Positions 30,252 through 42,069 are shown, counted from the first letter of the stretch. The stretch: DNA of 64,000 nucleotides from Oceanimonas smirnovii ATCC BAA-899 (GCF_000381965.1 NZ_KB908466.1:1-64000), one strand, 5' to 3'. Translations and numbers: made by a program. Notes: generated from the sequence alone by a model not told the origin.

Positions 30252-32198
30252 TTGAGTGACATGGCGAAAAATTTGATCCTGTGGTTGGTCATTGCCGTGG
30301 TGTTGATGTCCGTATTTCAGAGCTTCAGCCCAGGTGAACCGTCCGGCCGCCAGACGGATTATTCCACTTTTGTACAGGAAGTGGCTCAGGGCCAGATCCG
30401 CGAAGTGCGGATGGATGGTCAGACCATCAACGGCGTTAAGCGAAGTGGTGATCGTTTTACCACCATAATGCCTTCTGAAGATCCTCAGCTGCTCAACGAT
30501 CTGCTTAACAATAATGTGCGGGTAGTGGGTGAGAAGCCGGAAGAACCAAGCCTGCTGACGTCCATCTTTATTTCCTGGTTCCCCATGTTGCTGCTGATCG
30601 GCGTCTGGGTATTCTTTATGCGCCAGATGCAAGGTGGTGGCGGTAAGGGTGCCATGACCTTTGGCAAGAGCAAGGCGCGGCTGATGGGTGAAGATCAGGT
30701 GAAAACCACCTTCGCCGATGTGGCCGGCTGTGATGAAGCCAAGGAAGACGTAAAAGAGCTGGTGGATTATCTGCGTGATCCCAGTCGCTTTCAGAAGCTG
30801 GGTGGTCGCATTCCTACCGGTATTCTGCTGGTGGGCCCGCCCGGTACCGGTAAAACCCTGCTGGCCAAGGCCATTGCCGGTGAAGCCAAGGTGCCGTTCT
30901 TTACCATTTCCGGTTCTGACTTTGTTGAGATGTTCGTAGGTGTAGGTGCATCCCGTGTGCGCGACATGTTTGAACAGGCCAAAAAGTCGGCCCCCTGCAT
31001 CATTTTTATCGATGAAATCGATGCGGTAGGCCGTCAGCGTGGTGCCGGTCTGGGTGGTGGTCACGATGAGCGTGAGCAGACCCTGAACCAGATGCTGGTT
31101 GAAATGGACGGCTTTGAAGGTAACGAAGGCGTGATTGTCATTGCCGCTACCAACCGTCCCGACGTGCTTGACCCGGCACTGCTGCGTCCGGGCCGTTTCG
31201 ACCGCCAGGTAGTGGTAGGCCTGCCCGATGTGCGTGGCCGTGAGCAAATCCTTAAGGTGCATATGCGTCGCGTGCCCCTGGGTGATGACGTAGAGCCGTC
31301 ACTGATTGCCCGTGGTACACCCGGCTTCAGTGGTGCAGATCTGGCCAACCTGGTGAACGAGGCTGCCCTGTTCGCTGCCCGTGGTGGTCGCCGTCTGGTG
31401 TCCATGGAAGAGTTTGAAAAAGCCAAAGACAAGATCATGATGGGTGCCGAGCGCCGCTCCATGGTGATGTCCGAGTCCGAGAAGGAAATGACGGCTTATC
31501 ATGAAGCCGGCCATGCCATAGTGGGCCGCGTGGTGCCCGAGCACGATCCCGTGTACAAGGTGTCCATTATTCCCCGTGGCCGGGCTCTGGGTGTGACCAT
31601 GTATTTGCCCGAGCAGGACAGATTCAGCTACAGCAAGCAGCATCTGGAGTCGATGATTTCCAGTCTGTATGGCGGTCGTCTGGCCGAAGAAATTATCTAC
31701 GGCTTTGACAAGGTGACCACAGGGGCATCCAACGATATCGAGCGGGCCACTGAAATTGCCCACAAGATGGTAACTCAGTGGGGTCTGTCCGAGAAAATGG
31801 GTCCTTTGCTGTATGCAGAAGAAGAGGGTGAGGTGTTCCTCGGACGCAGTGCCGCCAAGAGCAAGCACATGTCTGATGAAACCGCCAAGCTGATTGATGC
31901 GGAAGTGAAAGAAGTGATTGAGCGTAATTTCCAGCGCGCCAAGCAAATTCTTCATGACAACATCGATATTCTGCATGCCATGAAAGATGCGCTGATGAAG
32001 TACGAGACCATTGACGCTCACCAGATCGATGATCTGATGGCGCGTCGGGATGTACGTCCGCCTGCCGACTGGAAAGACGAGCATGGCAACAAGCCTCAGG
32101 GGCCTGCCGCCGGGACCGGCGACAAAAAGGAAGAGGATGATGAGCAGAAAGTGTCGTCTCCCGACCTGAACAAGCCCGGTGATGCCACCAGCAATTAA
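30252..32198 (+). CDS. ftsH: ATP-dependent zinc metalloprotease FtsH
   Basis: Membrane AAA+ protease that degrades RpoH, LpxC and damaged membrane proteins. Two N-terminal transmembrane helices flank a periplasmic domain. Walker A is GPPGTGKT, the SRH region is [20 protein letters not shown], and the zinc site is HEAGH. TTG 30252 lies 8 bases after GTGAGG; ATG 30261 (starting MAKNLILWL, as E. coli is usually annotated) is the alternative. The length is 648 residues from the TTG. It is cotranscribed with rlmE and closed by a strong terminator. Confidence 0.98.
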   Translation: MSDMAKNLILWLVIAVVLMSVFQSFSPGEPSGRQTDYSTFVQEVAQGQIREVRMDGQTINGVKRSGDRFTTIMPSEDPQLLNDLLNNNVRVVGEKPEEPSLLTSIFISWFPMLLLIGVWVFFMRQMQGGGGKGAMTFGKSKARLMGEDQVKTTFADVAGCDEAKEDVKELVDYLRDPSRFQKLGGRIPTGILLVGPPGTGKTLLAKAIAGEAKVPFFTISGSDFVEMFVGVGASRVRDMFEQAKKSAPCIIFIDEIDAVGRQRGAGLGGGHDEREQTLNQMLVEMDGFEGNEGVIVIAATNRPDVLDPALLRPGRFDRQVVVGLPDVRGREQILKVHMRRVPLGDDVEPSLIARGTPGFSGADLANLVNEAALFAARGGRRLVSMEEFEKAKDKIMMGAERRSMVMSESEKEMTAYHEAGHAIVGRVVPEHDPVYKVSIIPRGRALGVTMYLPEQDRFSYSKQHLESMISSLYGGRLAEEIIYGFDKVTTGASNDIERATEIAHKMVTQWGLSEKMGPLLYAEEEGEVFLGRSAAKSKHMSDETAKLIDAEVKEVIERNFQRAKQILHDNIDILHAMKDALMKYETIDAHQIDDLMARRDVRPPADWKDEHGNKPQGPAAGTGDKKEEDDEQKVSSPDLNKPGDATSN

Positions 32199-32214
32199 AC
32201 TTTTATGATAAATT

Positions 32215-32249
32215 AAGCCCCGGTCATGGTTACCGGGGCTTTTTATTTT
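32215..32249 (+). terminator. Terminator after ftsH
   Basis: AAGCCCCGGT and ACCGGGGCTT form a 10-bp stem around CATGGTT, followed by TTTATTTT. Confidence 0.9.
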
Positions 32250-32265
32250 CAGGACACTCTGCTTT

Positions 32266-33108
32266 ATGTTGTTATCTTCTTCTACTCGTACGCTGGATCT
32301 TTCTACCCCACAGATTATGGGGGTGCTGAATATTACACCCGATTCTTTTTCTGATGGTGGCCGTTACCATGGTGAGGATGCCGCGTTGCGTCACGCCCTG
32401 CAGATGGTGACCGATGGTGCCACCATCATTGACGTAGGCGGAGAGTCAACCCGCCCCGGGGCCGATGAGGTGGCTGCACAGGAAGAGCTGGAGCGGGTGG
32501 TACCTGTGATTGAACGGCTGCGGGCCGAGCTGGATTGCTGGATATCCGTGGACACCAGTAAGGCGGCAGTGATGGGCGAGGCGGTAAACGCCGGCGCTGA
32601 CTTGATCAACGACATTCGCGCCCTGCGTGAACCGGGCGCACTGGAAACCGCCGCTGCCAGTGGTGCGGCGGTTTGCCTGATGCATATGCAGGGCCAGCCT
32701 CGTACCATGCAACAGGCACCGGATTATGCCAATGTGATTGCCGAGGTGGCGGAGTTTCTGGCGGCACAGGTGGCCGCTTGCGAAGCCGCCGGCATTTCCC
32801 GGGAACGCATTTGCCTGGATCCCGGCTATGGCTTTGGCAAGTCTCTGGAGCATAACTATGAATTGCTGGGGCGGGTAGGTGAGCTGCACCGGCTGAGTCT
32901 GCCGCTGCTGGCAGGCATGTCCCGCAAATCCATGCTGGGGCAGCTGCTGAATCGGGAAGTCAACGAGCGTCTGGCCGGGACCCTGTCGGCCCACCTGTTT
33001 GCGGTGGCACAGGGAGTACAGATTGTGCGGGTACACGACGTTAAGGAAATGGCAGACGCCCTGCGCGTATGGCGTAAGGCAGCACATTATCAGGAACAGT
33101 TTTTATGA
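32266..33108 (+). CDS. folP: Dihydropteroate synthase FolP
   Basis: Joins p-aminobenzoate to dihydropterin pyrophosphate in folate synthesis; the sulfonamide target. Signatures are [41 protein letters not shown] and the C-terminal RVHDV. Length is 280 residues (E. coli 282). It overlaps glmM by 4 bases (ATGA), so the two are translationally coupled. Confidence 0.97.
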   Translation: MLLSSSTRTLDLSTPQIMGVLNITPDSFSDGGRYHGEDAALRHALQMVTDGATIIDVGGESTRPGADEVAAQEELERVVPVIERLRAELDCWISVDTSKAAVMGEAVNAGADLINDIRALREPGALETAAASGAAVCLMHMQGQPRTMQQAPDYANVIAEVAEFLAAQVAACEAAGISRERICLDPGYGFGKSLEHNYELLGRVGELHRLSLPLLAGMSRKSMLGQLLNREVNERLAGTLSAHLFAVAQGVQIVRVHDVKEMADALRVWRKAAHYQEQFL

Positions 33109-34433
33109 GCAGAAAATACTTTGGTACTGACGGCATTCGTGGCCGGGTAGGTGAATACCCCATTACGCCTGAATTCGTGATGAAGCTGGGCTGGGCTGCC
33201 GGTAAGGTGCTGTCGCAGACGGGTACCAAAAAGGTACTGATTGGCAAGGATACCCGTATTTCCGGCTATATGCTGGAGTCAGCGCTGGAAGCAGGCTTGT
33301 CTGCTGCCGGTCTGCAGGCAGCGCTGCTTGGCCCCATGCCGACTCCGGCCATTGCCTACCTCACCCGAACTTTCAGAGCCGAGGCGGGCATTGTGATCAG
33401 TGCTTCACACAATCCTTATTATGACAACGGCATCAAGTTCTTCTCTCACGATGGCACCAAGCTGCCCGACGAAGTAGAGCTTGCCATTGAAGCCATGCTC
33501 GATCAGCCCATGGACTGTGTGCCGTCGGATCAGCTGGGAAAAGCCAGCCGCATCAATGATGCGGCCGGCCGGTATATCGAATTTTGTAAAAGTACTTTTC
33601 CGTCCGGTCTGCATCTGGACGGCCTGACCATAGTGCTGGACTGTGCCCACGGTGCTACCTATCACATAGCACCGGCGGTATTTGAAGAGCTGGGGGCAAA
33701 GGTGATTCGTACCGGTGGCAACCCCAATGGCCTCAACATTAATGACGGTGTCGGCTCCACTGCACCGGCAGCGTTGCAGGCAGCGGTGCTGGCGCATAAC
33801 GCGGATTTGGGTATTGCCTTTGACGGCGACGGCGATCGTCTGGCCATGGTGGATCATACCGGTGCCCTGATCGACGGTGATGAAATTCTTTACATTATCG
33901 CCCGGGATGCACAGCAGCGGGGCAAGCTGCAGGGCGGAGTGGTTGGCACCCTGATGACCAATATGGCGCTGGAGCTGGCCCTGGCCGATCTGAATATTCC
34001 CTTTGAACGGGCAAAAGTCGGGGATCGCTATGTAATGGAGTTGCTCAAGGAGCATGGCTGGAAACTGGGTGGCGAAAACTCCGGCCATATTATCAGCCTG
34101 GATCACAACAGCACCGGCGACGGCATTGTCGCGGCGCTGCAGGTCATGCGGGCGCTGCTGAACAGTGGCGGTAACCTGGCGCAACTGCGCAATGGTCTGA
34201 CGCTGTTCCCGCAGGTACTGATCAATGTGCGCTATGCTGCCGGCACCGATCCGCTGGCCGATGCAGACGTAAAACAGCGGGTGGCCGCCGCGGAAGCCGA
34301 GCTGGCCGGCAATGGCCGGGTGCTGCTGAGAAAGTCGGGCACTGAGCCGCTCATTCGGGTGATGGCAGAAGGGGCTGACGAGTCGCAGGTGCGCCGCCTG
34401 GCGGAGCATATCGCCGAAGCGATACCGGCCTGA
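33105..34433 (+). CDS. glmM: Phosphoglucosamine mutase GlmM
   Basis: Converts glucosamine-6-phosphate to glucosamine-1-phosphate for peptidoglycan and lipopolysaccharide. The active phosphoserine lies in [12 protein letters not shown] (Ser101). The metal loop is AFDGDGDRL and the phosphate loop near the end is [12 protein letters not shown]. Length is 442 residues (E. coli 445). It is the second gene of the folP-glmM pair. Confidence 0.98.
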   Translation: MSRKYFGTDGIRGRVGEYPITPEFVMKLGWAAGKVLSQTGTKKVLIGKDTRISGYMLESALEAGLSAAGLQAALLGPMPTPAIAYLTRTFRAEAGIVISASHNPYYDNGIKFFSHDGTKLPDEVELAIEAMLDQPMDCVPSDQLGKASRINDAAGRYIEFCKSTFPSGLHLDGLTIVLDCAHGATYHIAPAVFEELGAKVIRTGGNPNGLNINDGVGSTAPAALQAAVLAHNADLGIAFDGDGDRLAMVDHTGALIDGDEILYIIARDAQQRGKLQGGVVGTLMTNMALELALADLNIPFERAKVGDRYVMELLKEHGWKLGGENSGHIISLDHNSTGDGIVAALQVMRALLNSGGNLAQLRNGLTLFPQVLINVRYAAGTDPLADADVKQRVAAAEAELAGNGRVLLRKSGTEPLIRVMAEGADESQVRRLAEHIAEAIPA

Positions 34434-34640
34434 CCGGCTTCGCCGGAGCTTTAACGGCTTCGCCGTAGCTGTAAGCTCGCCCGGCTGCGCCGAGGCTGGA
34501 AGCTGTCAGCTGTAAGCAACCCGACCGGGTTTTGGCATTCATACGGGCAACTGAGATATATAACCGTATGCGGAGCCTTTAAACCACTTCGGGCGGCTGA
34601 ACGCTTACAGCTTATAGCTTACAGCTTGGGTTAAACGGTT
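34434..34640. repeat. Repeat-rich spacer after glmM
   Basis: The 353-base glmM-secG gap holds no gene. 34435-34516 carries three degenerate units of the type CGGCTTCGCCGnAGCTnTAA. The last unit ends in AAGCTGTCAGCTGTAAG (34500-34516). An inverted arm, GCTTACAGCTTATAGCTTACAGC, occupies 34603-34625 and could pair with the AGCTGTAAGC units. The same 17-base core recurs at 42087-42103. It looks like a dispersed non-coding repeat. The rest of the gap holds the secG promoter. Confidence 0.6.
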
Positions 34641-34698
34641 GTTGAATCATCGCTTTGCCGGCTTTTTATGCAGTCGGCAGTTTTTTTTGAAATTGCGC

Positions 34699-34727
34699 TT
34701 GTATCCGGATGAGGGTATGGCTAGTAT
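34699..34727 (+). promoter_or_regulatory. Sigma-70 promoter of secG
   Basis: TTGTAT, a 17-base spacer and TAGTAT. It lies 59 bases before the secG start and follows a T8 tract at 34681-34688. Confidence 0.5.
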
Positions 34728-34786
34728 TAGCCCCGCTCCCAAGGGCAGAGTGGTCCGGGACGCAAGCGCCAACCAAAGGTAGCAAC

Positions 34787-35125
34787 ATGTACGAGATTCT
34801 TTTGGTGGTGTACCTGCTGATTTCACTGACCTTGATAGGTCTGGTGCTGATACAGCAAGGAAAAGGTGCAGACATGGGCGCCTCTTTCGGAGCAGGTGCA
34901 TCCAATACAGTATTCGGATCCAGCGGTTCAGGTAACTTCCTGACCAAAACGACCACACTTCTGGCAGCTGGGTTCTTTGTGGTCAGCCTGGTGCTTGGTA
35001 ACTTGTCTACCAACGCAGCCAAGCAAAGCAGTGAGTGGGAAGACCTGTCGGCTCCCGAAGTTATAGAAGCTCCTGCTCAGAACGACGTGCCTGTTACTGG
35101 TAACAGCAGCGACGTTCCGCAATAA
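34787..35125 (+). CDS. secG: Preprotein translocase subunit SecG
   Basis: Small membrane subunit of the SecYEG channel. Two transmembrane helices (about 3-22 and 54-73) flank the conserved cytosolic loop VLIQQGKGADMGASFGAG and FGSSGSGNFL. ATG 34787 follows AAAGGT and gives 112 residues (E. coli 110); the frame upstream of it lies in promoter sequence. tRNA-Leu begins 7 bases after the stop, as in E. coli, so the tRNA is probably processed from the secG transcript. Confidence 0.96.
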   Translation: MYEILLVVYLLISLTLIGLVLIQQGKGADMGASFGAGASNTVFGSSGSGNFLTKTTTLLAAGFFVVSLVLGNLSTNAAKQSSEWEDLSAPEVIEAPAQNDVPVTGNSSDVPQ

Positions 35126-35132
35126 AGTTTTA

Positions 35133-35219
35133 GCCGAGGTGGTGGAATTGGTAGACACGCTATCTTGAGGGGGTAGTGCCCGTATGGGCGTGCGGGTTCA
35201 AGTCCCGCTCTCGGCACCA
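35133..35219 (+). tRNA. leuU: tRNA-Leu (anticodon GAG)
   Basis: An 87-base class II tRNA with acceptor GCCGAGG/CTCGGC, loop TTGAGGG giving anticodon GAG, a long variable arm, GGTTCAAGTCC T arm, and encoded CCA. It sits downstream of secG like E. coli leuU. Confidence 0.96.
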
Positions 35220-35231
35220 ATTTATAGACAG

Positions 35232-35260
35232 TTGAGAAGTTAGCTCAATTTGACTATAAT
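35232..35260 (+). promoter_or_regulatory. Promoter of tRNA-fMet and the rimP-nusA-infB operon
   Basis: TTGAGA, a 17-base spacer and a perfect TATAAT, then a GC-rich stretch (CTCGCACG) at the start point, typical of stringently controlled stable-RNA promoters. Confidence 0.75.
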
Positions 35261-35276
35261 CTCGCACGATTTCGGA

Positions 35277-35353
<77 letters not shown>

Positions 35354-35420
35354 ATTTCACGTTCGTCGTCTGCTCACGATGAATGGTCGCTGCGAGGCGA
35401 CAATCAGGGTACAGGTGAAT

Positions 35421-35448
35421 AGCCCCGATTTGAAAATCGGGGCTTTTT
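35421..35448 (+). terminator. Terminator between tRNA-fMet and rimP
   Basis: AGCCCCGATT and AATCGGGGCT form a 10-bp stem around TGAA, followed by T5. Read-through would be needed for the operon genes unless another promoter lies in 35449-35532. Confidence 0.85.
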
Positions 35449-35532
35449 GTTATCTGTATTCCGGCATTGGCAGGATCAATGCACTTTAAACTGGGCTGCG
35501 AGCCCTTTTTTTGTTTTTGAAGGGGGGTAGCT

Positions 35533-35991
35533 TTGGCTACATTGGAACAACGATTAACCGAAATGCTCAGTGAGCCGGTTGCGGCCCTGGGCTTTGAGCT
35601 GCTGGGGCTCGAGTATATTCGCGCCGGCCGGCATTCGACGCTGCGGCTGTACATCGACAGCGAGAAGGGCATCGATGTCAATGATTGTGCCGAAGTCAGC
35701 CGGCAGGTAAGCGCCGTGCTGGATGTGGAAGATCCCATTTCCACCGAGTATGATCTGGAAGTCTCATCCCCGGGGCTCGCACGACCCTTGTTCAAGCCGG
35801 CCCACTATCAGGCCATTATCGGTCAGGAAGCCGAACTGGCATTGCGTATGGCAGTGAATAATCGCCGTAAACTCAAGGGCACAGTGGTGTCTGCTGACGA
35901 CACCATGGTCCGGCTCGAGGTGAATGGCCAGGAGTTTCCTGTGGCCTACGCCAACATTCAAAAAGCAAATCTGGTTCCGAATTTTGACTGA
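35533..35991 (+). CDS. rimP: Ribosome maturation factor RimP
   Basis: Assists late 30S assembly. The TTG start at 35533 follows a run of AGGGGGG. The 152-residue product contains [35 protein letters not shown] and [14 protein letters not shown], all typical of the family. The N-terminal alpha/beta domain is followed by an Sm-like C-terminal domain. It is the first protein gene of the rimP-nusA-infB cluster, 14 bases before nusA. Confidence 0.96.
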   Translation: MATLEQRLTEMLSEPVAALGFELLGLEYIRAGRHSTLRLYIDSEKGIDVNDCAEVSRQVSAVLDVEDPISTEYDLEVSSPGLARPLFKPAHYQAIIGQEAELALRMAVNNRRKLKGTVVSADDTMVRLEVNGQEFPVAYANIQKANLVPNFD

Positions 35992-36005
35992 CGAGGCCAT
36001 CGGAC

Positions 36006-37508
36006 ATGAATAAAGAAATATTGCTGGTTGTAGACGCCGTTTCCAACGAAAAGGCGGTGCCTCGCGAAAAAATCTTTGAGGCGCTGGAAACCGCGCTGGC
36101 TACGGCCACCAAGAAAAAATATGACGGCGACATCGACGTTCGGGTTGCCATTGATCGTAAAAGCGGTGACTTCGACACTTTCCGCCGCTGGCAGGTAGTA
36201 GAAAATCAGGAAGCCCTGACTAACCCTTACCGGGAAATCACCCTGGAAGCGGCTCAGATTGATGAGCCGGAAATTGAAGTGGGTGATTATGTTGAAGATC
36301 AGATTGAATCTGTCGTCTTTGACCGCATTACTACTCAGACCGCCAAACAGGTTATCGTGCAGAAAGTACGTGAAGCCGAACGCATGCAGGTGGTGGAGCA
36401 GTTCCAGGATCAGGAAGGCGAAATCATTACCGGCGTGGTAAAAAAGGCCACCCGCGATAACGTGATTCTGGACCTGGGCAACAACGCCGAGGCAGTGATC
36501 TTCCGTGAAGATTTGCTGCCTCGTGAGTCGTTCCGCTCCGGTGACCGGGTGCGTGGTCTGCTCTATGCGGTTCGCCCCGAAGCCCGTGGTGCCCAGCTGT
36601 TTGTCAGCCGTTCCAGCCCGGACTTTCTGAAAGAGCTGTTCCGCATTGAAGTGCCGGAAATTGGCGAAGAAATCATTGAAATCATGGCCGCCGCCCGGGA
36701 TCCGGGCAGCCGTGCCAAGATAGCGGTTAAAACCAACGATCGCCGTATCGATCCCATCGGTGCTTGTGTGGGCATGCGTGGTGCCCGGGTGCAGGCAGTA
36801 TCCGGCGAGCTTGGCGGTGAGCGCGTAGACATAGTGCTGTGGGATGACAACCCGGCCCAGTTCGTGATCAATGCCATGGCTCCGGCGGATGTGGCGTCCA
36901 TTATCGTGGACGAAGATGCCCACTCCATGGACATCGCCGTGGAAGCGGGCAACCTGGCTCAGGCAATTGGTCGTAATGGTCAGAACGTGCGTCTGGCGTC
37001 TCAGCTCACCGGCTGGGAGCTGAACGTGATGACCGATGAAGATCTGGCGCAAAAGCACCAGGCTGAAAACGACAAGACCATGAATTTGTTCGTGAACAAC
37101 CTGGACATTGACGACGACTTCGCTGCTCTGCTGGTGGGTGAAGGTTTCTCCACTCTGGAGGAGATTGCCTATGTGCCTGTCAGTGAGCTGCTGAGCGTAG
37201 AAGGGCTGGATGAAGACACGGTTGAAGAGCTGCGTACTCGAGCCAAAGATGCACTGACTACCAAAGCACTGGCCCAGGAAGAATCTTTTGAAGGGGTAGA
37301 GCCGGCAGACGATCTGCTGGGGCTGCCTGGAATGACCCGCGAACTGGCTTATCAGCTGGCTGGCCGCGGTGTTGCGGATCTGGAAGAGCTGGCAGAGCAG
37401 GGCATTGATGACCTTGAAGGCATTGAAGGTCTGGACGAAGCCCAGGCGGGCGAACTCATCATGGCTGCCCGTAATATCTGCTGGTTCGGAGAACAGAACC
37501 AGGAATAA
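36006..37508 (+). CDS. nusA: Transcription termination/antitermination factor NusA
   Basis: Binds RNA polymerase and nascent RNA, controlling pausing, termination and antitermination. Domains in order: N-terminal polymerase-binding (1-125), S1 (135-200), two KH domains (about 230-345, with [14 protein letters not shown] and [18 protein letters not shown]), and two acidic C-terminal repeats (365-495). Length is 500 residues (E. coli 495). It starts behind GAGG, directly between rimP and infB. Confidence 0.98.
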   Translation: MNKEILLVVDAVSNEKAVPREKIFEALETALATATKKKYDGDIDVRVAIDRKSGDFDTFRRWQVVENQEALTNPYREITLEAAQIDEPEIEVGDYVEDQIESVVFDRITTQTAKQVIVQKVREAERMQVVEQFQDQEGEIITGVVKKATRDNVILDLGNNAEAVIFREDLLPRESFRSGDRVRGLLYAVRPEARGAQLFVSRSSPDFLKELFRIEVPEIGEEIIEIMAAARDPGSRAKIAVKTNDRRIDPIGACVGMRGARVQAVSGELGGERVDIVLWDDNPAQFVINAMAPADVASIIVDEDAHSMDIAVEAGNLAQAIGRNGQNVRLASQLTGWELNVMTDEDLAQKHQAENDKTMNLFVNNLDIDDDFAALLVGEGFSTLEEIAYVPVSELLSVEGLDEDTVEELRTRAKDALTTKALAQEESFEGVEPADDLLGLPGMTRELAYQLAGRGVADLEELAEQGIDDLEGIEGLDEAQAGELIMAARNICWFGEQNQE

Positions 37509-37527
37509 GATCATCGGAGGTAAATGA

Positions 37528-40212
37528 ATGGCAGAAGTATCATTAACGCAACTTGCCAGTGACATCGACACGCCGGTTGATCGTCTGATCCAGCAGTTTC
37601 GTGAGGCGGGCATGGAGAAATCCGGTAACGATTCCGTTTCTGAAACTGAAAAAGCCGCTCTGCTTGCTCATCTTAAAAAGCAGCACGGTGGCAATGACGA
37701 TAAAGAACCCAAACGGATGACCCTGCAGCGTAAAACCATCAGTACCCTCAGTGTTCAGGGTGCCGGTGGCAAGAACAAGGCAGTGCAGGTAGAAGTGCGC
37801 AAGAAGCGCACCTATGTAAGACGTGACGCGCTCGAAGAGCAGCGTCGTGAAGAGGAAGAAAAGGCGCGCCAGGAAGCCGAGGCTCAGGCGCGTCGTGAGG
37901 CCGAGGAAGCGGCCAAACGAGAAGCAGCCGAACAAGCCAAGCGTGCAGCCGAAGAAAAGGCCAAACGTGAAGCTGAAGAAAAAGCTCGTCAGGCTCAGCT
38001 GCAGGCTCAGAAAAACACCGAGCAGGGGGCAGCCCCGAAAAGCAAAGAGCAGAAAAAGGCGGACGACATGGCCAAGCGCGAAGAAGAAAAACTCAAACAG
38101 CAGCGCGAACAGGAAGCACTGCGCAAAGCCGAGCTGGAAGCCCAGCAAAAGGCAGAAGAAGTGCGCAAGCTAGCAGAAGAAAATGAAAAACGCTGGGCGG
38201 AAGAAGCGGCCAAAAAGCCGGAAGACGCCGACTATCATGTCACCACCAATCAGCACGCCCGTGCGGCTGAAGATGAGGCCGACAAGAGCGAAGAGCAGAA
38301 AGCCCGTCGCACCGGTGGCAAGAAACGCAAGGGTGGCAAGACCAAGGAAGACAGGGAAAACCGCGAAAGCCGCAATGAGCGTCAGCGCAAGGGCAAACGC
38401 GCCAAGGTAATGACGCCCAAGTCCATGAAGCACGGCTTCCAGAAACCGGCTCAGCCGGTAACCCGTGAAGTGGAAATTGGTGAAACCATCACTGTTGCCG
38501 AGCTGGCTAACCGCATGGCAGTAAAAGGTGCCGAAGTCATCAAAACCATGATGAAGATGGGTGCCATGGTGACCATCAACCAGGTGATCGATCAGGAAAC
38601 TGCTCAGCTGGTGGCCGAAGAAATGGGTCACAAGGTGGTGCTGCGTCGTGAAAACGAGCTGGAAGAGCGGGTACTGTCTGATCGTGATACTGACGCTGAG
38701 CGTAAGACCCGTGCTCCTGTGGTGACCATTATGGGCCACGTTGACCACGGCAAAACCTCTACTCTCGACTACATTCGTCGTACCAAGGTAGCGTCTGGTG
38801 AGGCCGGTGGTATTACTCAGCATATCGGTGCCTATCATGTAGAAACCGAGAACGGCATGATCACCTTCCTGGATACCCCGGGACACGCGGCCTTTACCTC
38901 CATGCGGGCCCGCGGTGCCAAGGCTACCGATATCGTAGTGCTGGTGGTGGCGGCCGATGACGGTGTGATGCCGCAAACCATTGAAGCCATTCAGCACGCC
39001 AAGGCCGCTGAAGTGCCGCTGATTGTGGCGGTAAACAAGATGGACAAGCCGGAAGCCGATCCGGATCGAGTCAAGAGCGAACTGTCCCAGCACGGCGTTA
39101 TGTCGGAAGAGTGGGGCGGCGAGAACATGTTTGTTCATATTTCTGCCAAGGCCGGTACCGGCATTGACGAGCTGCTGGAAGCCATTCTGCTGCAGGCCGA
39201 AGTACTGGAACTGACTGCAGTATATGACGCCATGGCCTCTGGCGTGGTGATTGAATCCCGTCTCGACAAGGGGCGTGGACCGGTTGCTACCGTGCTGGTA
39301 CAAGACGGTACTCTGCATCAGGGCGACATCGTACTGTGTGGCCTGGAATATGGCCGGGTACGTGCCATGAAGGATGAGCTGGGCCGCGAAGTAAAATCCG
39401 CCGGTCCGTCCATTCCGGTGGAAATTCTGGGTCTGTCCGGCGTGCCCACTGCCGGTGATGAAGCCACTGTTGTGCGGGACGAGAAGAAAGCCCGTGAAGT
39501 GGCACTGTACCGCCAGGGCAAGTTCCGCGAAGTCAAGCTGGCCCGTCAGCAAAAAGCCAAGCTGGAGAACATGTTCGCCAACATGAACGAAGGCGAAGTG
39601 GCCGAGGTGAACCTGGTACTGAAAGCAGACGTACAGGGTTCTATCGAAGCTATTGCCGATTCGCTGATGAAACTGTCCACCGACGAAGTGAAGGTGAAGA
39701 TAGTTGGCTCCGGCGTGGGTGGCATCACCGAAACCGACGCCAGCCTGGCTGCGGCGTCCAACGCCATCATTCTGGGCTTTAACGTGCGTGCCGATGCCTC
39801 TGCCCGCCGCATGATTGAAGCGGAAGAGATTGACCTGCGCTACTACAGCGTTATCTATGAGCTGCTGGATGAAGTGAAGCAGGCCATGACCGGCATGCTG
39901 GCTCCTGAGTTCAAGCAGGAAATCATCGGTCTGGCGGAAGTGCGGGACGTGTTCCGCTCACCCAAACTGGGTGCTATCGCCGGCTGTATGGTGACCGAAG
40001 GTAACGTCAAGCGCAGCAACCCGATCCGCGTGCTGCGTGACAACGTGGTGATTTACGAAGGCGAGCTGGAGTCTCTGCGTCGCTTCAAGGATGACGTTCA
40101 GGAAGTGCGTAACGGCATGGAATGCGGCATCGGCGTGAAGAACTACAATGACGTACGAGTAGGCGACCAGATCGAGGTTTATCAGATTGTGGAAGTACAG
40201 CGCACCCTGTAA
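37528..40212 (+). CDS. infB: Translation initiation factor IF-2
   Basis: GTPase that brings initiator tRNA to the 30S subunit. A small N-terminal IF2-N domain (1-50) precedes a long, highly charged Glu/Lys/Arg/Ala linker (about 95-290). A second IF2-N domain and the GTPase follow, with [18 protein letters not shown] and VNKMDK, then beta-barrel and C1/C2 domains. Length is 894 residues (E. coli 890). The repetitive linker gives long open shadow frames on both strands. Confidence 0.98.
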   Translation: MAEVSLTQLASDIDTPVDRLIQQFREAGMEKSGNDSVSETEKAALLAHLKKQHGGNDDKEPKRMTLQRKTISTLSVQGAGGKNKAVQVEVRKKRTYVRRDALEEQRREEEEKARQEAEAQARREAEEAAKREAAEQAKRAAEEKAKREAEEKARQAQLQAQKNTEQGAAPKSKEQKKADDMAKREEEKLKQQREQEALRKAELEAQQKAEEVRKLAEENEKRWAEEAAKKPEDADYHVTTNQHARAAEDEADKSEEQKARRTGGKKRKGGKTKEDRENRESRNERQRKGKRAKVMTPKSMKHGFQKPAQPVTREVEIGETITVAELANRMAVKGAEVIKTMMKMGAMVTINQVIDQETAQLVAEEMGHKVVLRRENELEERVLSDRDTDAERKTRAPVVTIMGHVDHGKTSTLDYIRRTKVASGEAGGITQHIGAYHVETENGMITFLDTPGHAAFTSMRARGAKATDIVVLVVAADDGVMPQTIEAIQHAKAAEVPLIVAVNKMDKPEADPDRVKSELSQHGVMSEEWGGENMFVHISAKAGTGIDELLEAILLQAEVLELTAVYDAMASGVVIESRLDKGRGPVATVLVQDGTLHQGDIVLCGLEYGRVRAMKDELGREVKSAGPSIPVEILGLSGVPTAGDEATVVRDEKKAREVALYRQGKFREVKLARQQKAKLENMFANMNEGEVAEVNLVLKADVQGSIEAIADSLMKLSTDEVKVKIVGSGVGGITETDASLAAASNAIILGFNVRADASARRMIEAEEIDLRYYSVIYELLDEVKQAMTGMLAPEFKQEIIGLAEVRDVFRSPKLGAIAGCMVTEGNVKRSNPIRVLRDNVVIYEGELESLRRFKDDVQEVRNGMECGIGVKNYNDVRVGDQIEVYQIVEVQRTL

Positions 40213-40248
40213 GGTGGCGGTGAACCACGTCTGAACACAGTAATCAAC

Positions 40249-40275
40249 GGGGGCCGGCAGGCCCCCTTTGTCTTG
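40249..40275 (+). terminator. Hairpin between infB and rbfA
   Basis: GGGGGCC and GGCCCCC pair around GGCA, followed by TTTGTCTT. Likely partial terminator or processing site, as rbfA follows 10 bases later. Confidence 0.6.
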
Positions 40276-40285
40276 GAAGTAAAGT

Positions 40286-40690
40286 ATGGCCAGAGAATTC
40301 AGCCGAACCCGCCGGGTAGGTCAGGAACTGCAAAAAGAAATTGCCGTTATCCTGCAGCGGGAAATCAAAGACGAGCGTCTGGGCATGGTCACCGTCTCCG
40401 GTGTGGAAGTGTCCCGTGATCTCAATTATGCAAAAGTGTTTGTGACCTTTCTCGACAACGATGCCGAGCGGGTAGAGCAGGGCATGGAAGTACTGAAAGA
40501 AGCCAGCGGTTATATTCGCAGCCTGGTGGCCAAGGCCATGCGCCTGCGGGTCACCCCCGAGCTGCGCTTCTCCTATGACCAGAGCCTGGTGGAAGGCATG
40601 CGTATCTCCACCCTGGTGTCGAGCACGGTGGAAGAAGACAAGCGCCGCAGTGCCGGCCGCAACGATGAAGACGAGAAGGAGCAGGACTGA
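40286..40690 (+). CDS. rbfA: Ribosome-binding factor A
   Basis: KH-fold protein needed for 16S rRNA 5' end maturation and cold adaptation. The 134 residues (E. coli 133) include [31 protein letters not shown] and [20 protein letters not shown], ending in an acidic tail. truB begins 1 base after its stop. Confidence 0.97.
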   Translation: MAREFSRTRRVGQELQKEIAVILQREIKDERLGMVTVSGVEVSRDLNYAKVFVTFLDNDAERVEQGMEVLKEASGYIRSLVAKAMRLRVTPELRFSYDQSLVEGMRISTLVSSTVEEDKRRSAGRNDEDEKEQD

Positions 40691-40691
40691 G

Positions 40692-41627
40692 ATGGGGCGT
40701 CAGCGACGTTTTCGCGGCCGTGAGGTAGACGGCATTTTGCTGCTCGACAAGCCGGCGGGCATCACATCCAACGATGCCCTGCAGCAGGTCAAGCGCATCT
40801 ATGCCGCCGCCAAGGCCGGCCACACAGGAGCACTGGATCCGCTGGCTACCGGCATGCTGCCGATCTGTCTGGGTGAGGCCACCAAGTTTTCCCAGTTTTT
40901 GCTCGATGCCGACAAGCGCTACCGGGTGGTGGCAAAACTGGGCGAGCGGACCGACACCAGCGACGCCGACGGCGAAGTGGTTGAGACCCGTCCAGTCAAT
41001 GTGTCCACCGGCGAGCTGATTGAAGCCCTGGATCATTTCCGCGGCGACATCATGCAGGTGCCGTCCATGTACTCAGCGCTCAAATATCAGGGCAAGCCCC
41101 TGTACCAGTACGCCCGGGAAGGCATAGAAGTACCCCGGGAAGCGCGCCCCATCACGGTATTTGAGCTCAAGCTCATTCGCTTTGAAGGGGACGAAGTGGA
41201 GCTGGAAGTACATTGCAGCAAGGGCACCTACATTCGTACCATAGTGGACGATCTGGGTGAGCGCCTGGGTTGCGGTGCCCACGTTGCCGTGCTGCGCCGG
41301 CTGGCGGTAGCCGGTTATCCGGCGGAGCGCATGCTGACCCTTGAGCAGCTGCAGTGCATTCTCGATAACTGCAAGGCCAATGACATTTCACCCCGGCTGG
41401 AGCTGGATCCGCTGCTGCTGCCCATGGATACCGCTGTGCAGAGTCTGCCGGAAGTGAACCTGTCCGAGCTGGTGGCGGGTTATCTGCTGCACGGCCAGGC
41501 GGTGCAGGTGTCCGGCGCGCCCCTCGACGGCTTTGTGCGCATGACGGTGGGCGATGACCGCCGCTTTGTCGGTGTCGGTGAAATCGACGATGACGGCAAG
41601 GTAGCGCCGCGCCGTCTGGTACGTTAA
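40692..41627 (+). CDS. truB: tRNA pseudouridine(55) synthase TruB
   Basis: Makes pseudouridine 55 in the T loop of tRNAs. The catalytic aspartate is in [18 protein letters not shown]. Further signatures are [19 protein letters not shown], the [13 protein letters not shown] motif and a C-terminal PUA-like domain. ATG 40692 gives 311 residues (E. coli 314). The upstream extension overlaps rbfA in another frame and is rejected. Almost certainly cotranscribed with rbfA. Confidence 0.97.
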   Translation: MGRQRRFRGREVDGILLLDKPAGITSNDALQQVKRIYAAAKAGHTGALDPLATGMLPICLGEATKFSQFLLDADKRYRVVAKLGERTDTSDADGEVVETRPVNVSTGELIEALDHFRGDIMQVPSMYSALKYQGKPLYQYAREGIEVPREARPITVFELKLIRFEGDEVELEVHCSKGTYIRTIVDDLGERLGCGAHVAVLRRLAVAGYPAERMLTLEQLQCILDNCKANDISPRLELDPLLLPMDTAVQSLPEVNLSELVAGYLLHGQAVQVSGAPLDGFVRMTVGDDRRFVGVGEIDDDGKVAPRRLVR

Positions 41628-41741
41628 TTGACGGTGATTTAAGGTTGCCAAGTGCGCCTTTGCTGGTAGAATGCCGTCCTTCCTTCCGGCTGAATTAGTG
41701 ATCGGCTGGAATTCATTCATGCTTATTTTGGAGTAGACACA

Positions 41742-42011
41742 ATGTCACTAAATGCTGAAACCAAAGCCCAGATCGTTGCCGAATTCGCCCGTGGCGAAGG
41801 CGACACCGGCTCTCCCGAAGTGCAGGTAGCTCTGCTGAGCGCCCAGATCAACCACCTGCAGGGCCACTTCAAGCAGCACATCCACGATCACCACAGCCGT
41901 CGCGGTCTGCTGCGCATGGTATCCCAGCGTCGTAACCTGCTGGACTACCTGAAGCGTAAAGACGTAGAGCGCTACCGTGACCTGATCAGCAAGCTGGGCC
42001 TGCGTCGTTAA
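41742..42011 (+). CDS. rpsO: 30S ribosomal protein S15
   Basis: Primary 16S rRNA-binding protein of the small subunit. The 89 residues, the E. coli length, include [41 protein letters not shown] and end LRR. TTTTGGAG precedes the ATG. It is followed by a strong terminator and then pnp, the rpsO-pnp order of E. coli. Confidence 0.98.
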   Translation: MSLNAETKAQIVAEFARGEGDTGSPEVQVALLSAQINHLQGHFKQHIHDHHSRRGLLRMVSQRRNLLDYLKRKDVERYRDLISKLGLRR

Positions 42012-42030
42012 TCGACTCCAAAGCCTTGTT

Positions 42031-42057
42031 AAAAAGGGAGCCTCGGCTCCCTTTTTT
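42031..42057 (+). terminator. Terminator of rpsO
   Basis: AAAAAGGGAGC and GCTCCCTTTTT pair around CTCG, followed by T. It lies in the position of the E. coli rpsO t1 terminator. Confidence 0.9.
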
Positions 42058-42069
42058 AATGCCCGTAAA

